From Actinomycetes bacterium (GTDB lineage Bacteria; Actinomycetota; Thermoleophilia; Solirubrobacterales; Solirubrobacteraceae), in contig JAJZDA010000012.1 of assembly GCA_021851525.1 (NCBI GenBank), positions 1 to 35,214 of the forward strand: a DNA stretch of 35,214 nt. The letters are read 5' to 3'. The notes below the pieces were generated by a model. That model was given only the letters and a program-made list of their open reading frames with translations. It ran no database searches and was not told where the DNA came from. Position 1 is the stretch's first letter; each line of letters begins with the position of its first letter. A program made the position numbers and the translations under genes. Below, piece after piece: positions 8,036-14,395 of the stretch.

Positions 8036-8499
8036 CAGCTGCACGCGGGAGCAAGAAGACATGCTCGCCTACTAGAAGTGACGTCACGCATCAGTGAGGC
8101 GCGCCACTCTTCTCACCGGGCACTGCGGCGCACCACGCCAGTTGCGCTACCGGTTCGCCACAGAGGCGATCGCGTCGGCGGACCCGCAATCCTCAGCGCA
8201 GAGGCATCTGACGTCGTGCGCCGACATGCGCCCTTTGCGCGGATCTGAGGGCACGAGTGCTGAACGTCGCTGGCCACAGCTGCCTATGCAGGTCGGCACG
8301 TTACGGACCAACGCAAAGCGGGTCGTAGCAGTTTGGCCCACACGCCCCGCATCGCTATCGCTCCGACTCAGTGGGCCACCGATCCCGGACTGATGTGACC
8401 AGAATTGTGGTCAGCAGGTCCGCGCTCTGCGACGGATCATGTCTGCTCGGGATCTGGACGGTCCATCACCACCCTCCCCGGCGACACACACCGTCACCA
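8036..8499. other. gene-free stretch with one palindrome
   Basis: No frame here has a ribosome site, a family motif or convincing composition. The only structure I see is the palindrome at 8396-8413, listed separately. Confidence 0.5.
8396..8413. promoter_or_regulatory. operator-like palindrome
   Basis: TGACCAGAATTGTGGTCA matches its own reverse complement at 16 of 18 positions, with an AATT centre. That is the shape of a dimeric repressor site. It stands alone in a gene-free stretch about 90 bases beyond the 3' end of the minus-strand hypothetical gene, so its target is unclear. Confidence 0.3.
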
Positions 8500-8763
8500 T
8501 CACCATCCAGCGTGTCGCTCAACAGTGCGCGCCGCGAACACCATGTCCCTCGGCGTCTGCCCACATAACTTCCACAGCTCGCGCGCCGAGCGCTTGTACC
8601 GATGGATCAACTGGTCGAGCTCGAACGCATCGATCGCTGCCGCATCGGGCCGTGCGAAGCCATCACGAACGTCGTCGAGCAGCCACCCAAGCTGCTCCTT
8701 GTGATAACGCCCGATGCTCTCACGGGCAGCCCGCCGCTCGGCGCGATCATCGTCGGGGCTCAC
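8500..8763 (-). CDS. conserved hypothetical protein downstream of the ERCC4 gene
   Basis: An 87-residue helical protein from GTG 8763 (VSPDDDRAERRAARESIG). The stretch AIDAFELDQLIHRYKRSARE followed by LWKLCG is typical of a small actinobacterial family of unknown function. The start was chosen because the original stop of the upstream ERCC4 gene, TGA 8760-8762, overlaps this GTG as GTGA, a coupled arrangement. A longer frame from GTG 8802 is possible. No domain with a known activity is seen. Confidence 0.55.
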   Translation of the reverse strand: MSPDDDRAERRAARESIGRYHKEQLGWLLDDVRDGFARPDAAAIDAFELDQLIHRYKRSARELWKLCGQTPRDMVFAARTVERHAGW

Positions 8764-9762
8764 GCGCTCGTCCCCGTCCCCAGGCCGCGCGATCGCTCCC
8801 ACGCCTCACGAATATGCCGCGGCTGACCCGGCCGCGGTCAGACACCGCCATGCAGCTCTGCCGCGCCCATTCGCGGAGCTCCGTGTCAGACAGCGCAGGG
8901 GCAGCCGGACCGCTCGCCGTCGCGGGCTCCTCAAGGGTGCCGGCACGCGCCCGTGCGGCCGACTCCTGACACGCCCACACGTGCGCCGCAGCCAGATAGC
9001 GGAAGGTCCACTCCTCAGCCAACTTGCGGGTCTCGCAGTGCACGATCGGGACGGTCGGCCAGCGGACCTGCAGCTCCGCCAAACCGTCGGCGACCATTGC
9101 CGGACGCACATACTGACCGCGAACACCCGCGAGTACCCCTCTTCCACGACGACAGCCACTCGCGGCAGCGCCGCGAGCTCCGTCAAGGCGTAGCGCAGCC
9201 GCCCGCTCGTCAAGCTTGTGACCAGATCGGCGATCGACTTGCGCTCAACCGCACACACAACCCGGCCGTCCACCGCCACCGCATAATCCCCACACGCGAG
9301 GCCACGCTTGACTGCCCGAACCCGCTGCCCGGCGAACCGGTACGGGTAGCGTTCGTGCGCGTCCACCAAGATCTCGAGCTCGTCGATCCCCTGCGCCCGC
9401 GCGACCGGCACCGACACCGCCGGTCGGGACTGCTTGCGGGTCCGGGCCGACTGCCAGAACACCATGTCGCGCCCGCACGCCTTCGTGAACACGATCTGCG
9501 AGCGCTGCTCCCGCCCACGCTCGCAGACGACATCGATCGCAGCACCACGCCGCAAACACGACCGCAGCGCAACCCGCTCGACGATCTCCGGCATCTCCGG
9601 CCACTGCCCGACATCAACCGGATGGCAGTACCGCGCACTGGTCCGAGGCCACGTTCCCTTCGTCCGAAACACCGACCCGCCCTCGAGCGGCAGGCGCAAC
9701 AGACACGGAAGCGAACTCGACGGATCCGGGCTGCGCGCGAGCAGCAGCTCCACCCCCAGCAA
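8747..9762 (-). pseudogene. ERCC4-domain nuclease, two frame lesions
   Basis: The 5' part, from TTG 9762 (or GTG 9753), contains the ERCC4/XPF nuclease core: ILVDAHERYPYRF, CGDYAVAVDGRVV and the catalytic-type VERKSIADL. ERCC4 nucleases cut branched DNA. The frame breaks near 9108-9118: after EGYSRVFAV the expected continuation YVRPAMVADGLAELQVRW lies in another frame, which needs one added base. That second frame runs through VHCETRKLAEEW to an Lsr2-like tail (SDTELREWARQS, VSDRGRVSR). A second break near 8825 moves the expected ending HIREAWERSRG into a third frame whose TGA, 8760-8762, overlaps the next gene. With two lesions the gene is almost certainly dead unless both are assembly errors. 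Confidence 0.75.
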
Positions 9763-9869
9763 TGTGCCTCACACGCCCGACTCGAACTCGACCGGCACAG
9801 TCGGCCGAGACGCGTTGGAGATGTCCAGATCACCTGCATCAACGGGTTGCCGTGGCCTACGACCAGCCA

Positions 9870-10274
9870 ATGGCTGTGGATCGGATCGCGGTCGACCATC
9901 AGATCATGGGTGGAGTCCCGTGCATTCAGGAAACGAGAATCCCGGCGGCGACAGTTCTCAGGCTCCTCGCTCAGGGCCTCACCGATGCCGGGATCCAGGC
10001 CGACCATCCGCGGCTCACCGGCGAGGAGATCAGGGCTTCGCTTGAGTTCGCGGCCGACGCTGTTGGCGAGCGTCAGCTTCCGCTAGGCGACCCCACATTA
10101 GGAATCCCTCGGCCCCTACACGCTTCGTGTTATCTCGTGTACGATGCCGCGCGTGGAGCGCCTGAACATCACCCTCGACGACGAGCAGGCCGAGAAACTC
10201 GTCCGGCTCGCGGAGCGGATGCACATCCAACCCGGGACGATCGCTCGATCGCTCCTCTCGGTTGCCCTCGATGA
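9870..10274 (+). CDS. DUF433 (antitoxin-like) protein with an abnormal C-terminal run-on
   Basis: ATG 9870 starts DRIAVDHQIMGGVPCIQETR IP, then VLRLLAQGL and IQADHPRLTGEEIRASLEFA, a full DUF433 domain. DUF433 proteins are about 75-80 residues and are often antitoxins paired with a DUF5615/PIN-like toxin. Here the domain ends near residue 72 (GERQLPL), but the frame runs on for about 60 more low-complexity, Arg/Pro-rich residues and overlaps the next gene by 131 bases. A TAG lies one frame away at 10,084-10,086, just after the domain end, so the natural stop was probably lost by an indel. No DUF5615 partner is present; the next genes are a different toxin-antitoxin pair. Confidence 0.6.
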   Translation: MAVDRIAVDHQIMGGVPCIQETRIPAATVLRLLAQGLTDAGIQADHPRLTGEEIRASLEFAADAVGERQLPLGDPTLGIPRPLHASCYLVYDAARGAPEHHPRRRAGRETRPARGADAHPTRDDRSIAPLGCPR

Positions 10275-10398
10275 CGCCGATCCCGACGCGCGTAACGTCA
10301 CCGAACTCCTGGACGGCATCTCTGGCGCGCTCGCGCGCGCCGCACTCGGCCGCGAGCAGGCCCAGGCTGGCGAGACGATCGCATTGGATGAGCTCTAG
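10144..10398 (+). CDS. ribbon-helix-helix antitoxin (RelB/ParD-like)
   Basis: An 84-residue protein from ATG 10144. VERLNITLDDEQAEKLVRLA is the beta strand and first helix of a ribbon-helix-helix domain, followed by PGTIARSLLSVAL. The C-terminal acidic half would wrap the toxin. It ends at 10,398, three bases before the GTG of the toxin gene. There is no Shine-Dalgarno; TTATCTCGTGTACGATG upstream holds a TCGT-GT-ACGA palindrome that may be an operator, and the message may be nearly leaderless. RHH antitoxins usually repress their own operon. Confidence 0.7.
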   Translation: MPRVERLNITLDDEQAEKLVRLAERMHIQPGTIARSLLSVALDDADPDARNVTELLDGISGALARAALGREQAQAGETIALDEL

Positions 10399-10401
10399 CG
10401 C

Positions 10402-10695
10402 GTGGCCCGCGTCGAACTGGCCGTCGCGGCCGTCGAGGACCTCGACCGGCTGATCCGCACACACAGCCTCCCGGCTGACACCCGCGCACGCGTCGCGCGA
10501 TCACTCCACTCACTGGTCCAGTTCCCGAGACTCGGCCCCGCCCTGACGGGCCGATGGGACGGCTACAGATTCATCCTCGGGCCGTGGAGATGGCTGATCC
10601 TGGTCTACGTCTTCATCGAGGACGAGGACCGAGTCGTGGTCGTCACGATCCAGGACGCGGGCTCGTCGACCGCGGTCACCGCGGACCCGCTCTAG
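10402..10695 (+). CDS. RelE/ParE-family toxin
   Basis: A 97-residue protein from GTG 10402. VELAVAAVEDLDRLIRTH gives the opening strand and helix, FPRLGPALTGRWDGYRFILG the central Arg-containing hairpin, and RWLILVYVFIEDEDRVVVVT the last strands, the RelE/ParE fold. Family members either cut mRNA in the ribosome (RelE) or poison gyrase (ParE); the sequence does not decide between them. The stop codon TAG 10,693-10,695 lies inside the left terminal repeat of the MITE-like element, so the insertion may have changed the last residues. Confidence 0.7.
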   Translation: MARVELAVAAVEDLDRLIRTHSLPADTRARVARSLHSLVQFPRLGPALTGRWDGYRFILGPWRWLILVYVFIEDEDRVVVVTIQDAGSSTAVTADPL

Positions 10696-10859
10696 TGGTC
10701 TGTCCCGCAAATAGCTGGCGACCGAGAGGCGTCACTGGCGGATGGCGGGCAAGAACGCAGGAGCCGTGGCGTGGCAGCGCCACGCGAGGCGACGAGGACG
10801 CCGCCCGCCGCCGCCAGGGGCGGCTCGAATCGACAGATATTTCGGAGACAGACCACTAG
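10692..10859. mobile_element. MITE-like element with terminal inverted repeats
   Basis: CTAGTGGTCTGTC at 10,692-10,704 is matched perfectly in inverse at 10,847-10,859, and similarity continues inward, including an AAATA block, to about 25 bases with 5 mismatches. The 168-base element has no coding capacity and contains an internal hairpin, GCGTGGC/GCCACGC around 10,770-10,787. The outer TA or CTAG could be the target duplication. It resembles a non-autonomous derivative of a DNA transposon that must be mobilised by a transposase encoded elsewhere; no transposase is in the window. Confidence 0.65.
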
Positions 10860-10892
10860 CGGTCGCAACCGCAAAACCACGGCCAGCGCCGA

Positions 10893-11345
10893 TCAGTCGT
10901 GGCCCGAGACACGCTCCTCGATCCCGGCCGGAGCCGGCTGCGTGGGTGAGAACGCGTGGGTGAACCGCGCGGCCATCTCGGCCTCCGATCTCGCGTGCAG
11001 GCAACGCTCAGTCGTCTTCAGGTCGGAGTGACCCATCACAGCCTTGATCGTGACCAGATCGATGCCGCCGGCGGCAGGCGTCGAGCCGAACGTGTGCCGG
11101 AGATCGTGCCAACGCAGCGGCCGCATATCGGCCAGGTCCCGCGCGCTTGCAGCGGCGGCGCAGGGCCGAGCCGTCCAGCGGTCGGCCCAGGGCACTGCAG
11201 ACGACGAGGCTGGCCCGATCCGCCGCTTCACCTGCCTGCCCTGGAGCCAGAACTTCGCCTCGTAGAAGTAGCGCCCGCCGTACTCACGAACGTGCAGCTG
11301 GGGCACCGGAATCCGCGCGAGCGAGGTCGCCATCGGAACGCTCAT
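10893..11345 (-). pseudogene. tyrosine recombinase (integrase) remnant
   Basis: The 150-residue frame joins an integrase N-terminus (YGGRYFYEAKFWLQGRQVKR) directly to the C-terminal catalytic part: WHDLRHTFGS (the HxxR box), then MGHSDLKTTERCLHAR. A normal family member is about 350-400 residues, so the core-binding domain and the first catalytic Arg box have been deleted. The nucleophilic Tyr, expected in TTERYLH, is Cys here (TAC to TGC). Both lesions make it inactive. Its start faces four direct repeats and a tRNA-Trp fragment, the usual layout of an integrase beside its attachment site. Confidence 0.85.
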
Positions 11346-11350
11346 GCAGG

Positions 11351-11409
11351 CGTGGGTACACAGATTCTGGCCGTGGGTACAGGCGTCTCGTGGGTACGAT
11401 TTTGGGTAC
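11351..11409. repeat. four direct repeats, probable integrase arm sites
   Basis: GGGTAC with a preceding CGT or TTT occurs at 11,351-11,359, 11,372-11,380, 11,389-11,397 and 11,401-11,409, all in the same direction, between the integrase start and the tRNA fragment. Short direct repeats in this position are the usual arm-type binding sites of tyrosine recombinases. Function is inferred from position. Confidence 0.55.
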
Positions 11410-11490
11410 CAAACTCGCGTGATCTCGCCGTTTTCCAGGGCTTTTATTGGCTACTTTTTGCCCGCATTTGCTGGATTCAGAGGCGATGCA

Positions 11491-11536
11491 CCGGTCTCCA
11501 AACTGGGAGTTGCAGGTTCGAGTCCTGTCTCCCCCG
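11491..11536 (+). other. tRNA-Trp 3' fragment (attR-like site)
   Basis: The sequence carries an anticodon arm CCGGT-CTCCAA-ACTGG with CCA, a T-arm GCAGG-TTCGAGT-CCTGT that folds fully, and the 3' acceptor strand CTCCCCC. No matching GGGGGAG 5' acceptor strand or D-arm lies upstream, so this is only the 3' part of a tRNA-Trp gene. The anticodon loop has 6 rather than 7 bases. An integrase remnant directly to the left makes this the distal attachment site of an island that used tRNA-Trp, with the intact tRNA expected beyond the left edge of the window. Confidence 0.65.
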
Positions 11537-11798
11537 CTTCGGAAGTTCCTGTCAATGGGCATCGTTTAGGGCCTTTGCTCAGCCATATTGAGCGGTGCGC
11601 GGCGCTCTGCTACCAGCCTCTGCTACCAAACTCGCGTCCGGTTTGACACTTGTGCCGCGGGCCTCGGAGCACCAGGCCGGGGGTTGTGATCCCGCATTTG
11701 CCGCCCGGAAGTGGGTGCGGCTGGCCGGCGCTGAAGCTGAACCTCGCCGCCGCAGACGGAGGCGACGCCGGGCCTACCCGACGACTCGCGTTCGCGGG

Positions 11799-12107
11799 TC
11801 AGCAGCCCGTCGCGTCACGCAGAGTCCGGCACGCCTGTGCCATGCGGCGTGCTGACAGCTGGACCACCTGGCGGCGGAAGGTTGAACGGGGCAGGGTGTG
11901 GACGTTGTCGAAGTTCACCACGCAATCGCTGGGCACTCCATCCTCCTGCGCGGTCAGAACCAGCTCGCTGACAAGCCCCCGCCGGGTCCTGGTCAGTGCT
12001 GCCACCACCACGCTGCCGATCCGGTCGGCGACTGGGTCTCGCGTGAGCACAAGCACCGGCCGATCGCCGCCCGGCGCGGCCGCGAACCAAATCTCACCGC
12101 GCTGCAT
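11799..12107 (-). CDS. mazF: MazF/PemK-family toxin
   Basis: A 102-residue protein from ATG 12107. MQRGEIWFAAAPGGDRPVLV is the hallmark opening of MazF: RGEIW, then a G-x-RPVLVL strand. It continues through VVVAALTRTRRGL and SDCVVNFDNVHTLPRS, the second conserved block. MazF is a sequence-specific endoribonuclease that stops growth by cutting mRNA when its antitoxin is lost. It overlaps the antitoxin gene by 14 bases, which couples translation. Length and motifs are normal, so it is probably functional. The specific cut sequence cannot be told from the protein. Confidence 0.85.
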   Translation of the reverse strand: MQRGEIWFAAAPGGDRPVLVLTRDPVADRIGSVVVAALTRTRRGLVSELVLTAQEDGVPSDCVVNFDNVHTLPRSTFRRQVVQLSARRMAQACRTLRDATGC

Positions 12108-12345
12108 CGTTCCAGTCTGACCAGTCCTCGGCCGGGCCCCAGTCGGCGATCGCCTCAAGCGACCGTTCGGTGTCAGTGGCCGGCTGCTTTTGCCATCGCT
12201 CAGCGTCGGCTTCACCACTGAGGACGACCAAATGCCGGTGCAACGCATCTCGCAAGATCTCAGACCGATCAACGCCGAGCGCGTCGGCCCAGTGTTGAAC
12301 AGCGGCTGCTTCTTCGTCGGGCACGCGAAAGCTGAGCATCGTCAT
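12094..12345 (-). CDS. ribbon-helix-helix antitoxin of the MazF pair
   Basis: An 83-residue protein from ATG 12345 (MTMLSFRVPDEEAAAVQHWA). The strand LSFRVP and helices AAAVQHWADALG and RSEILRDALHRHLV are a ribbon-helix-helix DNA-binding domain. The acidic, Trp-rich tail (ADWGPAEDWSDWNDAAR) is the toxin-binding part. It would neutralise MazF and repress the shared promoter. A longer frame upstream has Arg/Pro-rich composition and is rejected. The start codon lies within a 7-base inverted repeat that is probably the operator. Confidence 0.8.
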   Translation of the reverse strand: MTMLSFRVPDEEAAAVQHWADALGVDRSEILRDALHRHLVVLSGEADAERWQKQPATDTERSLEAIADWGPAEDWSDWNDAAR

Positions 12346-12368
12346 ACGACTAATCATAACGCGTATGA
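12342..12368. promoter_or_regulatory. inverted repeat over the antitoxin start
   Basis: TCATACG at 12,342-12,348 and CGTATGA at 12,362-12,368 form a perfect inverted repeat with a 13-base AT-rich spacer (ACTAATCATAACG), unusual in this GC-rich DNA. It covers the antitoxin start codon and the likely promoter, the standard place for autoregulation by an RHH antitoxin. Confidence 0.5.
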
Positions 12369-12442
12369 CAAGCCTGCCAGCGCGGGCGCTTGCGTCGTTC
12401 GGGCACCCGCAGCGGACACGAGTGCAACGGCGACGAGGAGCC

Positions 12443-12592
12443 TCAGTCGGCCCGGGCACGCTCCGCGCGGATCCGTTTCTCCAAGCTGGCAAGTCCCGAG
12501 AGCTGGAACAGCAAGGCGACTCCGCACGCGATGAGGATCCACGCAAACGAGAAGATGGCGCCGACGAGGAGCAACGGCACCAGGAGAGCCAT
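12443..12592 (-). CDS. possible small membrane protein
   Basis: A 49-residue frame from ATG 12592 with one long hydrophobic stretch (MALLVPLLLVGAIFSFAWIL, then IACGVALLFQL) and a charged tail (EKRIRAERARAD). This is a convincing membrane helix with a positive cytoplasmic end, but there is no ribosome site. It lies in the same frame as the end of the next upstream ORF, separated by its TGA at 12,611-12,613. Confidence 0.35.
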   Translation of the reverse strand: MALLVPLLLVGAIFSFAWILIACGVALLFQLSGLASLEKRIRAERARAD

Positions 12593-12610
12593 CCAGTAGA
12601 AGTAGACGGA

Positions 12611-12871
12611 TCAGCAGCCTGCGATGAGATCAGCGCCTGGCCACTTGGGGCTCGCTCGGTCAGCCTCGCTCCTGGCGTGAGCGCGTACGGATTCGCGTCC
12701 TGAGGAAGATGGCGACGAGCGCGAGGGGGCGATCCCCGCGAGTTCGCCGAAGGCGAGCAGCACGATCCCGGTGGTGAGGAGCGCGGCTGCGAGCAGGCTC
12801 TGCTGCCATCGCGGCAGATAACGAGCAGGTCCGATGGCCCGGCGGGCCTGGAACAGCACGCCGTGAGGCAT
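12611..12871 (-). CDS. small membrane protein, possibly frameshifted
   Basis: An 86-residue frame from ATG 12871 (MPHGVLFQARRAIGPARYLP) with one membrane helix (LLAAALLTTGIVLLAFGELA). After GELAG the composition becomes Ser/Arg-rich. One added G in the GGGG run near 12,735 would instead give GDRPLALVAIFLRTRIRTRS and a stop, a second hydrophobic segment with a basic end. The gene may therefore be a two-helix protein with a frame lesion. Function unknown. Confidence 0.4.
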   Translation of the reverse strand: MPHGVLFQARRAIGPARYLPRWQQSLLAAALLTTGIVLLAFGELAGIAPSRSSPSSSGRESVRAHARSEADRASPKWPGADLIAGC

Positions 12872-12924
12872 CAGCTCATCCCCGGCCGGCCGGCGCAGAC
12901 ACCGCCGGCGAAGATCACCGAACC

Positions 12925-13644
12925 TCAGGCGAGCAGCAGGCCTCCGTCGACGGTCAGCACGGTCCCGGTCACGTAACGGTTCTGCATCAGATGGATGTGG
13001 GCCAGCGCCAGGTCCTCAGCCTCGCCGACGGTGCGCGTCAACGTCCTGGCGGCGAGCTGCTCAAACAGATGTGCGCGCTGCTCCTCAGGAATGCCATCCC
13101 AGAGCGGCGTCCGGACAGCGCCGGCACGGACCGCGTTCACGCGTATTGGCGCGAGTTCCGCCGCCAGGCCCCTGATCAGGCCCTCCGCGGCACCCGCACC
13201 GGCGGCCGCCAGCGCCGCACCGGGCACCGGGCGCTGCGCGACAGTGCCGGTGGTCAGAGCGACTGAGCCTCCGGCGCGAATCCGCGGTGCGGCGTGCTTG
13301 ACGGCGGTCACCGCCCCCCAGAACCTCACCTCGAGCACGGCGCGTGCGTCCTCGAGGCTGAGCTCTGCCAGCGGGCGCGGCCTGAAAGCATCACCGGCGG
13401 TGAACACGAGGTGATCGAGCTCACCGACACGGTCGAAGAGCGCGGCCACCGCGGCCTCATCGCGAACGTCGAGCACCTCTCCCCCGGTGCCGTCCGGCAA
13501 CTCCGTGAGTGCGGCGTGCAGCCTCTCGCGCGTGCTTGACGCGATCGTCACGGCGGCGCCCTGCAGGGCCGCCGCTCTTGCAGTTGCCAGCCCGATGCCC
13601 GAGCTCCCGCCGATGACCACGACCCGCTGCTGAGCAAGTGTCAT
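12925..13644 (-). CDS. atypical short-chain dehydrogenase/reductase (SDR)
   Basis: A 239-residue protein. Start ATG 13644 (MTLAQQRVVVIGGSSGIG) is chosen for its GGAGGG ribosome site; the longer frame upstream is not needed. GGSSGIG at residues 12-18 is the Rossmann NAD(P) motif, with a LDVRDE segment and a HLVFTAGD strand. The ending IRVNAVRAGAVRTPLW is typical of classical SDRs. The catalytic YxxxK motif is missing: the aligned region reads ALAAAGAGAAEGL, with Leu and Gly where Tyr and Lys belong. A clade of actinobacterial SDRs shares this, and its chemistry is unclear. The gene diverges from a TetR regulator and is probably its target. Confidence 0.85.
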   Translation of the reverse strand: MTLAQQRVVVIGGSSGIGLATARAAALQGAAVTIASSTRERLHAALTELPDGTGGEVLDVRDEAAVAALFDRVGELDHLVFTAGDAFRPRPLAELSLEDARAVLEVRFWGAVTAVKHAAPRIRAGGSVALTTGTVAQRPVPGAALAAAGAGAAEGLIRGLAAELAPIRVNAVRAGAVRTPLWDGIPEEQRAHLFEQLAARTLTRTVGEAEDLALAHIHLMQNRYVTGTVLTVDGGLLLA

Positions 13645-13731
13645 GAGACCCTCCGAACAAATGATGACGCAATGAGACATCATCGTAGCGGAGCCGAGGA
13701 CTCACTGAGACATCACTGTTAGCCTTCGCGC
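13645..13731. promoter_or_regulatory. divergent SDR/TetR promoter region with repeats
   Basis: TGAGACATCA occurs twice in direct orientation, at 13,673-13,682 and 13,706-13,715, 33 bases apart (about three helical turns). An inverted pair ATGATG (13,661-13,666) and CATCAT (13,678-13,683) overlaps the first copy. These are good candidates for TetR operators controlling both genes. Confidence 0.5.
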
Positions 13732-14355
13732 ATGCCACGTTGGGACCCTCAGGCGGAGCAGCGGCTGCGTGACGCTGCCGTTGAGCTGTTCCTGGAGCTC
13801 GGTTACGACAACGTCACCGTCACGCAGATAGCTGAGCGCGCGGGCCTCACCCGCCGAACCTTCTCGCGCTACTTCACCGATAAGCGCGACGTGCTGTTCG
13901 CCGGCTCCGAAGAGCTCCCGCCGGCGCTTGCGAGGGCCGTGCTCGACGCCGATCCGAGTCTCGGGCCGTTCGATGCGCTGATCAACGGACTCTCAGAGGT
14001 CGGCTCGGCGATGGCTGACAGGGTCGCGTCGCTGGCGCCGCAGCGCAGGGCGATCATCGCGGGGAGCCCCGAGCTTCAGGAACGCGGGCGCACCAAGTTC
14101 GCCGAGGTGTCGGACGCGCTCTGCGCAGCCCTCGCCAGGCGGGGCTCCGATCCCGTCCACGCGAGACTGCTCGCAGATGTCGGTGTGGCGATCTTCCAGA
14201 GCGGCTTCAACCGCTGGGTGGATGACCCAGCAGCCCGCACCCTCGCCCAACGCATCACGGAGGCAGCCAACCAACTGAGAACCGCCGCCACCCACGACCG
14301 CGCCCACGGCCACCCCCACCCCAGCGGCCACCCCCACCCCAGCGACCACCCCTGA
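13732..14355 (+). CDS. TetR-family regulator with a His-rich tail
   Basis: A 207-residue protein from ATG 13732. Residues about 10-55 form the TetR DNA-binding domain: RDAAVELFLELGYDNVTVTQ, then IAERAGLTRRTFSRYFTDKR. The remainder is the helical ligand-binding and dimer domain. The last ~20 residues (HDRAHGHPHPSGHPHPSDHP) are a His/Pro repeat not usual for the family, encoded by a CCACCCCCACCCCAGCG-type DNA repeat. A metal-binding role is possible; slippage-made junk is equally likely. It is divergent from the SDR gene, 87 bases apart, and probably represses it in the absence of an unknown ligand. Confidence 0.85.
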   Translation: MPRWDPQAEQRLRDAAVELFLELGYDNVTVTQIAERAGLTRRTFSRYFTDKRDVLFAGSEELPPALARAVLDADPSLGPFDALINGLSEVGSAMADRVASLAPQRRAIIAGSPELQERGRTKFAEVSDALCAALARRGSDPVHARLLADVGVAIFQSGFNRWVDDPAARTLAQRITEAANQLRTAATHDRAHGHPHPSGHPHPSDHP

Positions 14356-14395
14356 GAGCCGTTCCAGCGCGACCGTCCGCGGGCCGCGTGGACCG

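Noticed and set aside
8094..8393. 99-residue plus-strand frame in the gene-free stretch
   Set aside because: No ribosome site, no motif and low-complexity composition.
11461..11536. Intact tRNA gene
   Set aside because: No 5' acceptor strand or D-arm matches the 3' part, and the anticodon loop is one base short.
12346..12546. 67-residue N-terminal extension of the RHH antitoxin
   Set aside because: Arg/Ser/Cys-rich shadow sequence; the RHH domain starts directly at ATG 12345.
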